Source of the DNA: Nostocales cyanobacterium LEGE 12452
Lineage (GTDB): Bacteria; Cyanobacteriota; Cyanobacteriia; Cyanobacteriales; Nostocaceae
Assembly (NCBI GenBank): GCA_015206945.1
Contig: JADEXV010000012.1
Location: 1 to 62,462 of the forward strand
Direction of reading: 5' to 3'
Length of the DNA stretch: 62,462 nucleotides
Each line of letters opens with the position of its first letter. Within the stretch, counting starts at the first letter, position 1. Made by a program: the position numbers and the translations under genes. Shown piece by piece: positions 25,864-34,213 of the stretch. A model generated the notes under the pieces. The model had not been told where the DNA came from. It was given only the letters and a program-made list of their open reading frames with translations, and did not search any database.

Positions 25864-26286
25864 CTAAAACTCTACACCATGTTTCTTGGCGATTTCATTC
25901 AGTTTATCATACTGATCTTGTGACACTTTAGTTAATATCTCTTCAGCCTGTTCTTTAGTACTTCCTTCTTTAGGAATTAAATACTTGACATAAAGAGATA
26001 CAAAATCAGCTGCGATCGCTAAACCGGATAAAGCGTGTTTATCAGCTTCCTTGCCAGCGATCGCAGCTACCAAACCGGCTTTAATTGGGTCTGGTTTAAC
26101 TTTCATGAACTGCTCGACAAGTTTAGGAACGTAGTCTTCTGGTGGCAAATTAGCTAACTTACTTTTATCAGGAGTAAAGTTACATTCTGCGGCTTTTGCC
26201 TGCTCTAAAACACACCATTCTATGTATTCTTGCAATGCTGCATCGGGAACGCGAGGGAGATAATTATGTAGCGCTAAATCAGACAC
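25864..26286 (-). CDS. Conserved-looking soluble protein of unknown function
   Basis: I do not recognise this 140-residue protein. It appears all-helical with no membrane segment: NYLPRVPDAALQEYIEWCVLEQAK at the start, a Gly/Ala-rich middle (IKAGLVAAIAGKEADKHALSGLAIAADF) and a Lys/Glu-rich end. Two cysteines (WCVLEQ, AAECNF) could matter. It stands alone, bounded by a terminator at its 3' end. Confidence 0.65.
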   Translation of the reverse strand: MSDLALHNYLPRVPDAALQEYIEWCVLEQAKAAECNFTPDKSKLANLPPEDYVPKLVEQFMKVKPDPIKAGLVAAIAGKEADKHALSGLAIAADFVSLYVKYLIPKEGSTKEQAEEILTKVSQDQYDKLNEIAKKHGVEF

Positions 26287-26449
26287 AAGCTTACCGTGTA
26301 AATTGCTGTTTATGCAAATGCATTAACGCAAGCCTAACCCACTATTTCTATAAGTTTTAGTGTGGTACGCTACGAGTTTTGAATATCAGGCATTAGGAAT
26401 AGGGCATTGGGAATAGGGCATTAGAAAATCTCTGTTCCCTTCCTAATTT

Positions 26450-26782
26450 CTATTCCCTAATAACTCGCCTTAGATGTTCTTGTCCCCAGTCGCAAAGAGC
26501 TTTTAAGACAGGTATGAGAGTTCTGCCATAATCTGTAAAAGAATATTGCACTTTTAAAGGTACATCTGAGTATACTTTTCGGTTAACAATTCCATCATTT
26601 TCTAGTTCACGAAGTTGTTGAATCAACATTTTTTCAGTAATTTCAGGAATCAATTGTTTCAATTCGCTGTATCGTTTGGCTTCATCCTTCAAGTGCCAGA
26701 GAATCAAAATCTTCCATTTGCCACCTAAAACTTTTAGCGTTGTTTGCACAAATGATGTGCCTTCAGTTTGCTTTTCTGACAT
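26450..26782 (-). CDS. HxlR-family transcriptional regulator
   Basis: A 110-residue winged helix-turn-helix protein: TLKVLGGKWKILILWHL, SELKQLIPEITEKMLIQQLREL and the wing YSFTDYGRTLIPVL. This is the HxlR family. The cysteine often found just before the VLGGKW motif is absent here (FVQTTLKVLGGKW), so redox or quinone sensing by that residue is unlikely. It is divergent from the SDR gene and two direct repeats in the shared spacer look like its operator. Confidence 0.92.
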   Translation of the reverse strand: MSEKQTEGTSFVQTTLKVLGGKWKILILWHLKDEAKRYSELKQLIPEITEKMLIQQLRELENDGIVNRKVYSDVPLKVQYSFTDYGRTLIPVLKALCDWGQEHLRRVIRE

Positions 26783-26800
26783 ATATTATGCGAACTTACA

Positions 26801-26830
26801 AAAAAGTAAGTACTTCCCAAAAAGTAAGTA
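26801..26830. promoter_or_regulatory. Direct-repeat operator between HxlR and SDR genes
   Basis: AAAAAGTAAGTA occurs at 26801-26812 and 26819-26830, 18 bases apart start to start, with further GTA/AAGTA traces to 26837. The spacing of nearly two helical turns in a divergent regulator-target spacer suggests an HxlR binding site. Confidence 0.65.
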
Positions 26831-26884
26831 TAAGTATATTTTTGGATTAGAGTAATTCTTATTTCGACGGTATAAAGGAAAAGC

Positions 26885-27622
26885 ATGGAAGTTTTAGGTG
26901 CAACGGCCCTGGTAACTGGCGCAAATGGAGGTTTAGGTAAGTATTTTGTAGAGGGATTGAGAGCGCAAGGTGTAGCCAAAATTTATGCTGGCGCTCGCAA
27001 GGTAGATGCTTTAGCTGAACTGGTTGCAACTGATCCGCAGCGAATTATCCCGATTCAGTTAGAAATTACTGATGAAGAATCTGTTCGCCAAGCTTCACTA
27101 AAATGTCAGGATGTCAACTTGTTGATTAACAATGCTGGTGTGGGCTTGAACCAGGGATTGATTGCTGCACCTGATTTGTCTTCCGCCAGAGCAGAAATGG
27201 AAGTTAATTATTTTGGGACGTTGATTATGTGCCGTGCTTTTGCTCCCATCTTGAAACAAAATGGAGGTGGAGCGATCGCTAATATGGTTTCAATGGTGGC
27301 GCGGGTAAATCTTCCTTTTAATGGCAGCTATGGCGCTTCTAAAGCAGCAGTTTTGTCATTGACTCAGGCGGTTCGGGCAGAGTTGGCGGCTCAAAAAACG
27401 CTTGTGGTAGCAGTGTTACCAGGAGCTATCGATATTGGCATGGGTAAATCTTTCCCCGATCCAAAAGTACCTCCAGAAGAAGTAGTTCGGGATGCACTGC
27501 AAGCTGTGGTTGATGGGCTAGAAGAAGTTTATCCAGGTGAGCAGGCCAAGCAACTCAATGAGCAACTGATGCAAGATCCTAAAGCAGTTGAAAAGTTTAT
27601 TGCGACATTTTTACCAGGTTAA
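26885..27622 (+). CDS. Short-chain dehydrogenase/reductase
   Basis: A classical 245-residue SDR: the cofactor loop TGANGGLGKYF (about 14-24), NNAGVG, the catalytic Ser region MVSMVARV and the YGASKAA motif (Tyr/Lys). It should be a soluble NAD(P)-dependent oxidoreductase of unknown substrate. The first residues (MEVLGATALVTGANGG) follow AAAGGAAAAGC. It is divergent from the HxlR gene, its probable regulator. Confidence 0.9.
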   Translation: MEVLGATALVTGANGGLGKYFVEGLRAQGVAKIYAGARKVDALAELVATDPQRIIPIQLEITDEESVRQASLKCQDVNLLINNAGVGLNQGLIAAPDLSSARAEMEVNYFGTLIMCRAFAPILKQNGGGAIANMVSMVARVNLPFNGSYGASKAAVLSLTQAVRAELAAQKTLVVAVLPGAIDIGMGKSFPDPKVPPEEVVRDALQAVVDGLEEVYPGEQAKQLNEQLMQDPKAVEKFIATFLPG

Positions 27623-27782
27623 ATGAGTTGATGGAGCAATGTCTCTGACGGGTGGTTCCTGAGCGCAGCCGTTGGCGCAGCCTCTCGTAGAGAAGTGCGG
27701 GCTACGCCTACGCATTTTTGGTGTTATCTATTCGTGTAAACTAGGGCACACTGTAAAGCAAGTATAAATATATAATTTGTTC

Positions 27783-28454
27783 ATGAAACCTGCTTTACAT
27801 AAAGGGCAACTAATCACATGGAAGGACGATCGCGGGTTTGGTTTCATACAACCCGATGATGGTAGCCAAGAAGTCTTTCTACACATTACAGCATTGAAAG
27901 AGGTTAACCGTCGTCCCCAAGTTGGTGATTTTGTTTGTTATCAACTTACAGCTAGTAAAGATGGCAAGGTACGCGCTTTTAATGCTTCAATCAAAGGAGT
28001 TACATCAAAGTCCTCACCTTCTGCTGCACCAAAGAAGTCTATATCCAGAACTGTAGACAAATCTACATCATTAGCATTAAAGACATTAATTCTATCTTTA
28101 CTACCTGGGTTGGGTTCAATCCATCTTGCACTAACAACTGGCAACCCAATTCCGCTAATTCTTTATCCTGTTATGAGTTTCATTACCTTTGGACTATATG
28201 CCGATGATAAGTCTCGCGCACAACAAGGACGATGGAGAACGCAAGAAAATACTTTGCATCTGTGCGAATTTATGGGTGGTTGGTTAGGTGGATTTGTTGC
28301 TCAACAGAAGCTACGTCACAAAAGCAGCAAAGTTTCTTATCAAGTTGTATTTTGGGTGATAGCAATTCTTCACATCGTATTTTGGTTAGATTGGCTATTT
28401 TTTGGTAAAACGTTGATAAATCTGTTTTTCAGTATTGCTTCTAGGGGTAAGTAA
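27783..28454 (+). CDS. Cold-shock domain plus DUF1294 membrane protein
   Basis: The 223-residue protein has an N-terminal cold-shock fold (GQLITWKDDRGFGFIQPDDGSQEVFLHITAL, RNP1-like GFGFI) and, after a Ser/Pro/Lys linker (about 80-100), a DUF1294 membrane part with hydrophobic segments at about 102-145 and 185-220, with the family motif RTQENTLHLCEFMGGWLG. The fusion joins nucleic-acid binding to the membrane. The ATG at 27783 is preferred to a TTG two codons earlier. Confidence 0.88.
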   Translation: MKPALHKGQLITWKDDRGFGFIQPDDGSQEVFLHITALKEVNRRPQVGDFVCYQLTASKDGKVRAFNASIKGVTSKSSPSAAPKKSISRTVDKSTSLALKTLILSLLPGLGSIHLALTTGNPIPLILYPVMSFITFGLYADDKSRAQQGRWRTQENTLHLCEFMGGWLGGFVAQQKLRHKSSKVSYQVVFWVIAILHIVFWLDWLFFGKTLINLFFSIASRGK

Positions 28455-28529
28455 GTTTAGTCTGATTGTCATAGATCGCTCAGTTAGATGATCGATCAGC
28501 TGTAAGTGAGCGTTGTCGATGATTGTGAT

Positions 28530-28694
28530 ATGAAAACTTTTACTGCGATCGCTAAAAGAGATCCTGACACTAAATTCTATTCTATGTTGGCTATGTCCCT
28601 GGCTAGACCGACTGAAGCCCTTGGTGGATTACAAAAGTTATTAACACAAACATTATTCAGTAAGTCGTCAGCCGCTACTGATGCTTACTGTTAG
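28530..28694 (+). pseudogene. Decayed HicB-like antitoxin remnant
   Basis: The frame opens MKTFTAIAKRDPDTKFY, the typical HicB N-terminus, then goes out of frame. A tandem TCTAT TCTAT (28576-28585) explains it: with one copy removed the next codons read VGYVPG, the HicB motif. Later sequence (TEALGGLQKLL) returns to the first frame and resembles the HicB helix. No HicA toxin is next to it. Confidence 0.6.
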
Positions 28695-28751
28695 ACTGCA
28701 TTCCAAGGTGGGAACAATTGCAAAGTTAACATCTGAGAAAAATTGCAATCT

Positions 28752-29480
28752 ATGGCAACTCTAAATCTTAATATTCCTCGGTTTTACTGCTTTCTTCGCA
28801 AAGAGTTTCTTTATGATGGCACTGCACATCACAATGAGTTCATTCAAGTGTGCGTTTTTGGAGTTGCCTCCATTTCTGGCAGGGCACTTGGTTTTCATGT
28901 CCTGACTGATAATGGCGCTGTGATCTGGCGTTTGCCCATAAATGCTCTATGTCATAAGATAAACGCACCTTCAATGCCAGTTGATTATTTGCAGTTTTGG
29001 GACTGCTTTAGTTATGAGGTCACTTGTACCAAATTTGATCGACTGGCTGAAAATAGAGTTAGAGTTCATCTGAAGGATGGAGCTTGGGAAGGTGGACAGT
29101 ATATGTTTACACTCGACTGGTATGGCAATGAAGATTCTGAAGAAGCGGGCGAAGGTGGGCATAAATGCGCTCACATCATTGCTTTGGATAATGGAAACTT
29201 TGGCGCTCAACCTAATAATAGGCTGCAATGGTTTTGCCCTGCCTTCGTTACACCTTTCAAAGAGAAACCAGATTACATAACCAATACACACGTTTGGAAA
29301 GTTGAACGAGAGCAAGAAACTTCCACTGGCTATTTCTACGATTCCAATCAGATGCACTCACAAGAGCAAGTCCACTTGTATGCAAAAGGATCGCGAACAC
29401 AAGCTGATTTATCAAAGAATCATAACCACTCCAGTAGCACAGATCGCATAAGTGTTACTCTCGCTCTACAAGAAGATTAG
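28752..29480 (+). CDS. Unknown 242-residue protein
   Basis: I do not recognise the family. The sequence looks beta-rich and soluble: IPRFYCFLRKEFLYDG, VCVFGVASISGRALGFHVLTDNGAVIWRLPINAL, a Trp-rich middle (GAWEGGQYMFTLDWYGNED) and a region with HKCAHIIALDNGNFGAQPNNRLQWF. No signal peptide or membrane helix. The ATG at 28752 is chosen over a TTG three codons upstream. It converges with hupL across only 41 bases. Confidence 0.65.
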   Translation: MATLNLNIPRFYCFLRKEFLYDGTAHHNEFIQVCVFGVASISGRALGFHVLTDNGAVIWRLPINALCHKINAPSMPVDYLQFWDCFSYEVTCTKFDRLAENRVRVHLKDGAWEGGQYMFTLDWYGNEDSEEAGEGGHKCAHIIALDNGNFGAQPNNRLQWFCPAFVTPFKEKPDYITNTHVWKVEREQETSTGYFYDSNQMHSQEQVHLYAKGSRTQADLSKNHNHSSSTDRISVTLALQED

Positions 29481-29521
29481 AGCCGATGGACTAGCCCTTA
29501 GTACGACTAATGCAGCCGATA

Positions 29522-31117
29522 TTAAGCTGTCCGAAAACGTGCTAGTTCTTCACCAGTTTTCGCATCATGGGCGTGAACTGTACACACCAAACATGAATCA
29601 AACGATCGCGCCACATGACCAACTTCCACTGGATCGCTAGAATCGTAAATGGGTGTGCCAATTAACGCTTCTTCAATGGGGCCGCGGATTCCTTCACCGT
29701 CACGAGGGCCGATATTCCAAGTACCTGGGGCAATCACTTGGTAGTTCTTAATCTTACCGCCCTCCACTTCTACCCAGTGAGATAAAGAACCGCGTGCTGC
29801 TTCCGTTGCACCCCAACCGCGACCATCTTTTTCTGTGGGTTTGATATACCAGGGGTCGTTTAATTTGAATTCGCGTAAACAGTGTTCAGCTTGTCTATAT
29901 AACTTGACAAGTTCGTGAACTCGTGCAAGCTGACGCACATGAATACTAGCACCACCCATCTCCTTGAATACATCTAGAATAAAGCCGTCGTAGTGTTGCC
30001 AAGATTCGCCATGTTGACCACCAGCTACTAATTGCCGCGCTAAGGGGCCAGTTTCCAAACGTCCGAAGTCTTTGTGAAGGACTGCACTCGACCAAGAGTA
30101 AGCGTTATCGAAGTCTTTGGTATTGATTGCAGTGGGTTTAGTGGTGCGATCGCTAGGGTGAATATCTTCTGTCCCTTCATCGTACCAAGAGTGAGTTGTA
30201 TTCTCGCGTGTAAATGACTGATCCATTAAAACGTGAGTGTCTGCGAAGCTGTCGTACACTCCACTTTTCATGATCATCGCCGCATTTCGTCCTTCGATAG
30301 TTGGCTTTTGGTATTTATCTTCATGGGCTAAATATCCCCAAGTGACATATTTACCAACACCAGCGCCATATCTATCTAAACCGATGTCTAAACCCATGCG
30401 CCAATAAAAACCTAAGTCGGAATCCCGATGATTTCGGTCTTCATCTAACCAATCTCTAAAGTCATCATAAGTTTGGATTTGTTCGTAACGTTCTAAAGAA
30501 CAACCCAACCACACTGGTTCTAACCAATTGGTGCGGAAATATTCGAGAAGCGCCCAAGCGCGGGTAATGTCTGTTAAAGTTGGGGCGCACATTACACCGC
30601 CAGGAACCATGTAGCTAGAATGGGGCCATTGTCCGCCTAAAAGTGCATAAATTTCTACGGGTTTAGCGGAAATTGTTATGCCTAGTTCATAAGATTTGCC
30701 TGTGAAAGCAGCAAAGCGTCTCACGGCTTCCTCATAAAAGCGACTATGACGGTATTTTTTATTGGTTAAATCAATGGCAAACAAACCATAAAAGTAGCGG
30801 GGGATACTTTGAATTGTCTCTACAATTTGACCGAGATTTCTTGCCAAAATGGCATTGCGGGGAACTTCTGTTTCCCAAGCTGTATCTAATGCCCAAGATG
30901 CACAAGTCAGGTGAGAACCGCCGCAAATTCCGCAAATGCGAGGTGTGACAATTAATCCGGCTTGGGGATCTTTACCGCGTAAAATAACTTCAAATCCGCG
31001 AAATAGTTCAGCGTGTGTCCAAGCGTTGACTACCCGCCCATTCTCAATATCAACTCGGACATCTAAATCGCCTTCAACTCTACCAACGGGCGAAATGTCT
31101 AATGATTGAATTCCCAT
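29522..31117 (-). CDS. hupL: Uptake [NiFe]-hydrogenase large subunit HupL
   Basis: The 531-residue large subunit oxidises H2 released by nitrogenase. Active-site cysteines are Cys62/Cys65 (RICGICGGSH) and Cys509/Cys512 (SCLVCTVH). The sequence continues 16 residues past His515, the tail that HupW would cut off. The gene is uninterrupted: there is no hupL excision element of the kind found in Anabaena 7120. It is 108 bases downstream of hupS, the gap being a repeat hairpin. Confidence 0.97.
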   Translation of the reverse strand: MGIQSLDISPVGRVEGDLDVRVDIENGRVVNAWTHAELFRGFEVILRGKDPQAGLIVTPRICGICGGSHLTCASWALDTAWETEVPRNAILARNLGQIVETIQSIPRYFYGLFAIDLTNKKYRHSRFYEEAVRRFAAFTGKSYELGITISAKPVEIYALLGGQWPHSSYMVPGGVMCAPTLTDITRAWALLEYFRTNWLEPVWLGCSLERYEQIQTYDDFRDWLDEDRNHRDSDLGFYWRMGLDIGLDRYGAGVGKYVTWGYLAHEDKYQKPTIEGRNAAMIMKSGVYDSFADTHVLMDQSFTRENTTHSWYDEGTEDIHPSDRTTKPTAINTKDFDNAYSWSSAVLHKDFGRLETGPLARQLVAGGQHGESWQHYDGFILDVFKEMGGASIHVRQLARVHELVKLYRQAEHCLREFKLNDPWYIKPTEKDGRGWGATEAARGSLSHWVEVEGGKIKNYQVIAPGTWNIGPRDGEGIRGPIEEALIGTPIYDSSDPVEVGHVARSFDSCLVCTVHAHDAKTGEELARFRTA

Positions 31118-31225
31118 TTGTTATTTGTCCTTTGTCCTTTGTCATTGGTCATTTGTCATTGGTCATTGGTCATTGGTCATTGGTCATTGATTTTTCACAA
31201 ATGACAAAGGACTAATGACTAATGA
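31118..31225 (-). repeat. Foldable heptanucleotide repeats between hupS and hupL
   Basis: Five or more TCATTGG units (31141-31187) are followed by ACAAATGACAAAGGAC, which is complementary to the beginning (GTCCTTTGTCATT). The transcript could form a long hairpin between the two cistrons. A comparable hairpin is known for Nostoc hupSL. Confidence 0.8.
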
Positions 31226-32188
31226 CTAAACTGTAAAAAAGTCTTCTTCTGCCCAAGGTGGTGCTGCATCTTTTGCAACCATTGTGAGTAAGGCGTAGTC
31301 TTTTTTGTTGACTCCTGGCGGTAATTCTTTGGGAACTCCCATTACTGTTTGGGTTTTAAATACGGTTCCTGGTTTGAGGTCAAAGAAGGGAAATTCTGGT
31401 TCTGTGCAACCTAAACAAGGCATCCCAGCGCGGGTTTTGGAAGAGACGCGGTTCCATAGGATGCGGTTGCAGGAAGAATGAGTCATGGGGCCGCGACAAC
31501 CCAAGTCATAAAATAAGCAGCCTTTACGCTGGCCAAATTCGGCGGTTGAAGCTTTGTAGGCAAAGTGGATGTTGCGGGTACAACCTGTTTGGGTGTAGGT
31601 GTTGAAGAAGGTTTGGGGACGATTTAGTTCATCAAAAGCAATGTCTGCTATGCGTCCAGTAGCGATCGCAACTAATATCTGCGTAATCCAGTCGGGATGG
31701 GCGGGACATCCAGGTATATTGATTACGGGTAATCCCGCTTGTGATACGAAATCTTTCCCTAAAAAGCCGCCTTCTTGACGTTTGAGAAATTGCAAACCTT
31801 CTGATTCGCTGGGGTTGGGTGACATAGCGGGAATTCCTCCCCAGGTTGCACAGTCTCCTACAGCGACGATAAATTTAGCAACTTTGGCGAGGTCTGCTAA
31901 CCAATCTTTCATGGCGCGATCGGCAAACCGATTCCATTCACCAGTGCCATTGGGGGCGTTAACAACACTGCCTTCAAATACCAAGATATCTAAAGGAATT
32001 GTGCCAGAAATACAATTCCGTAGCAGTGTTTGTAAATCGTTGCCTAGTTCCAGCCCCAAGGAAGGATGCCAAAGTATATTGATACCAAAGTCGGCAATTA
32101 AATCGCAGACTGTCGGTTCTTCAGCATTGAGAAATGACATGGTGTTGCCTGAACAAGCACCACCTTGTAGCCATAGTACGTTAGTCAT
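31226..32188 (-). CDS. hupS: Uptake [NiFe]-hydrogenase small subunit HupS
   Basis: The 320-residue small subunit carries three Fe-S clusters passing electrons from HupL. Cluster cysteines are visible in LQGGACSGNT, VGDCATWGG, NIPGCPAHPD, CTRNIHFA, CLFYDLGCRGP and MPCLGCTEPEFPFF. There is no Tat signal peptide, as in other cyanobacterial uptake hydrogenases, so it stays on the cytoplasmic side. It is the first gene of hupSL; the 441-base spacer upstream should contain the promoter. Confidence 0.96.
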   Translation of the reverse strand: MTNVLWLQGGACSGNTMSFLNAEEPTVCDLIADFGINILWHPSLGLELGNDLQTLLRNCISGTIPLDILVFEGSVVNAPNGTGEWNRFADRAMKDWLADLAKVAKFIVAVGDCATWGGIPAMSPNPSESEGLQFLKRQEGGFLGKDFVSQAGLPVINIPGCPAHPDWITQILVAIATGRIADIAFDELNRPQTFFNTYTQTGCTRNIHFAYKASTAEFGQRKGCLFYDLGCRGPMTHSSCNRILWNRVSSKTRAGMPCLGCTEPEFPFFDLKPGTVFKTQTVMGVPKELPPGVNKKDYALLTMVAKDAAPPWAEEDFFTV

Positions 32189-32629
32189 CGGCTAGGTATT
32201 TTTGTATTGTTTCCTATGCATGATGTAGGTGATAATGCTTGCAAAGTTTCACCTGTTTATCAATATTTGTTTTTCAATAGTAAGATATTTTTTTATCAAA
32301 TTTACTTTCATTAAAAAAGAATTAATCATTAACAATAAATTAAATTTATTAAGATTAATTTAAGGAATTATGTCTGTTATATATGTGACATATATTAAAA
32401 ATATAAAATGGGGAAAATAAACACTGCCTCTTGTTTTTAAATCTTGACGTTCAACAAACTCAATATTCTTGATTTATCACTGTCAAAACTATGTAATTAT
32501 TAATAATTACTGTCAACTGTTAATTGGCATAAAGTGATAAAGATTTTCAGTCTTCAGATTTTTATGTAATAAATGAGCTAAAAATAGGGGCACTAAACTC
32601 TGCACCCCATCAACTATATATCAGTTGTT
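32189..32629. other. hupSL upstream region, A+T-rich
   Basis: A 441-base gap without a gene. It should hold the hupSL promoter, but I could not find a GTA-N8-TAC NtcA site; GTAATTATTAATAATTAC near 32493 has the wrong spacing (12). A weak hairpin near 32587-32608 may end the neighbouring fragment. Confidence 0.5.
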
Positions 32630-32911
32630 TTAGGCTTTTGGTTGTGCAGCTTGCCTAACAACTTGTTCGTCGAAGCCTAACGCTTGAGCTATCTGCTCAA
32701 TACTGAAACCAAACGCTAACAAGTGCGGTATCACTTCTAACTTAGCTTCTTGCTTACCTTCTTTTTTACCTTCTTCAAAAACATCTTGGAAAAATCTAGT
32801 TTGCCTCAAGTCATTTAATTCAAACATTTTTCCTATCTTCTCCTGGCTCAATTGCGGCAGCTTGTAGATTAATATCGTCTCTATTAAACGCACTGTTAAG
32901 CCTTCGCGCAC
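32630..32911 (-). pseudogene. C-terminal fragment of an Rpn-type nuclease gene (partial duplication)
   Basis: The frame repeats the C-terminal third of the neighbouring gene: RLIETILIYKLPQLSQEKIGKMFELNDLRQTRFFQDVF, then an EGKKEGKQE tract and SIEQIAQALGFDEQVVRQAAQ. The catalytic part is absent. It looks like a tandem duplication that lost its 5' end, or a remnant of an older full copy. The first six residues are not homologous. Confidence 0.8.
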
Positions 32912-32920
32912 CCTATTGTT

Positions 32921-33808
32921 TTAAAATTTTGATTGTGCAGCTTGCCTAACAACTTGTTCGTCCAAACCTAACGCTTGAGCTATCTGCTCAATACTTAAAC
33001 CTAAACCTAATAACTGGGGTATCGTTTCTAACTTAGCTTCTTGTCTACCTTCTTGTTTACCTTCCTGTCTACCTTCCTCTCTGCCTTCCTGTTTGCCTTC
33101 CTGTCTACCTTCTGCAAAAACATCTTGGTAAAATCTAGTTTGCTTTAACTCATTTAATCCAAACATTTTTCCGATCTCCTCTTGGCTCAATCGCGGCAAC
33201 TTGTAGATTAATATCGTCTCTATCAATTGTATAATTTCCCTAATAGTAGCGACATCTGGAATTTGCTGTCGGGCAATATTTACTATCTCTACAGCTTTTA
33301 TTGTCGCAGTTGATTCGGGTTCGATAATGAGTTTAACTGTCTCTATGCCGATTGATGATGCCTCAATTGAGCTTAATTCGTCGAGATAGACGCGAGTCAC
33401 TCGTTGTGAGTTGAGTAATTCGGTATATCTTTCGGTATCTCCAGTATCAACGCTGCGGTTGGGGTAGATGACAACACCACGCCAATTGTTGGTTAATTCG
33501 GTTTTGTCGAGATAGTTAAAGATTTCGGTAAATAAACGCGAGTAGAACTTTTTGTCTGGTTGAAATTGCACTTCGGCAAAATAAATGGGTAGTTCTGCTG
33601 CATTTGGGAGGAAAACGCCATCGATTCTAAACGCCAATTGTTTCACTTCTACTGAAGAAAATTGGTAAACACTAGCTAGTTGGGGCGGTTGGTTAATGAG
33701 TTCAAAGAAAGTAGCGGGGATACTCTGAAAGATCCGATAGAAGATGCTGTCTGTTTTCAAGGTAGCTTGTTTTACAGTCGTTGATGAATATATTTTACAC
33801 TTCGACAA
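32921..33808 (-). CDS. Rpn/DUF2887-type PD-(D/E)XK family protein
   Basis: The 295-residue protein belongs to the cyanobacterial DUF2887/Rpn (recombination-promoting nuclease) group: TDSIFYRIFQSIPATFFELI, FRIDGVFLPNA and YFAEVQFQPDKKFY with the acid-x(n)-E-x-Q active-site pattern, then LIETILIYKLPRLSQEEIGKMF. A low-complexity EGRQEGKQE run (about 232-255) links to a helix-turn-helix-like end (SIEQIAQALGLDEQVVRQAA). These proteins are linked to mobile DNA and recombination. Confidence 0.85.
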   Translation of the reverse strand: MSKCKIYSSTTVKQATLKTDSIFYRIFQSIPATFFELINQPPQLASVYQFSSVEVKQLAFRIDGVFLPNAAELPIYFAEVQFQPDKKFYSRLFTEIFNYLDKTELTNNWRGVVIYPNRSVDTGDTERYTELLNSQRVTRVYLDELSSIEASSIGIETVKLIIEPESTATIKAVEIVNIARQQIPDVATIREIIQLIETILIYKLPRLSQEEIGKMFGLNELKQTRFYQDVFAEGRQEGKQEGREEGRQEGKQEGRQEAKLETIPQLLGLGLSIEQIAQALGLDEQVVRQAAQSKF

Positions 33809-34213
33809 TCCCGTGGTGAATCTTTGGAGTATACAAAAATTAGCTGGTAAGATAGTGCATATATGTATATCAACAATTCCATAAATAATATTTGGATTGT
33901 GTCGAGTGATGATACAAAAAGTATTTTAAAAATATTAGGTGTTTAAAGCTGACATTAATATTAGCAATTTCCCCCTAGAATTTTAGAAATAGGGTGTTTT
34001 ATAGTAAAAAAATTGATTGGGCATTGGGCATGGGATCAACTCTTTCCCTAGTCCTTAATAATTAGCCCTAGTCTCAGACAAAAAAGGGGAATTCCGCCTA
34101 AAGGACTCGAAGCCTGCGTAAATCAGTATGGCCCGTGATGAGATGCGTAAATGTGTCTCGTTCGTTCATGGGTGTTGGACTCAATTCCCAATTGGCTAGA
34201 GTACGGCAGAGTT
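33809..34213. other. Intergenic region before the extended hyp cluster
   Basis: About 400 bases without a supported gene. It contains GATTGGGCATTGGGCATGGG-type repeat sequence near 34015 and must include the promoter of the TPR/hyp cluster. An ATG at 34151 is in frame with the TPR gene and could be an alternative start. Confidence 0.5.

Noticed and set aside
29522..31117. Interruption of hupL by an excision element, as in Anabaena 7120
   Set aside because: The hupL frame is continuous over 531 residues with both cysteine pairs, and no XisC-like gene is present.
31118..31225. Tandem TCATTGG repeats read as a CRISPR or minisatellite gene region
   Set aside because: They are the seven-base short tandem repeats typical of heterocystous genomes, and no spacers are present.
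32189..32629. NtcA binding site upstream of hupS
   Set aside because: The only GTA...TAC candidate has a 12-base spacer instead of eight; I could not support it.
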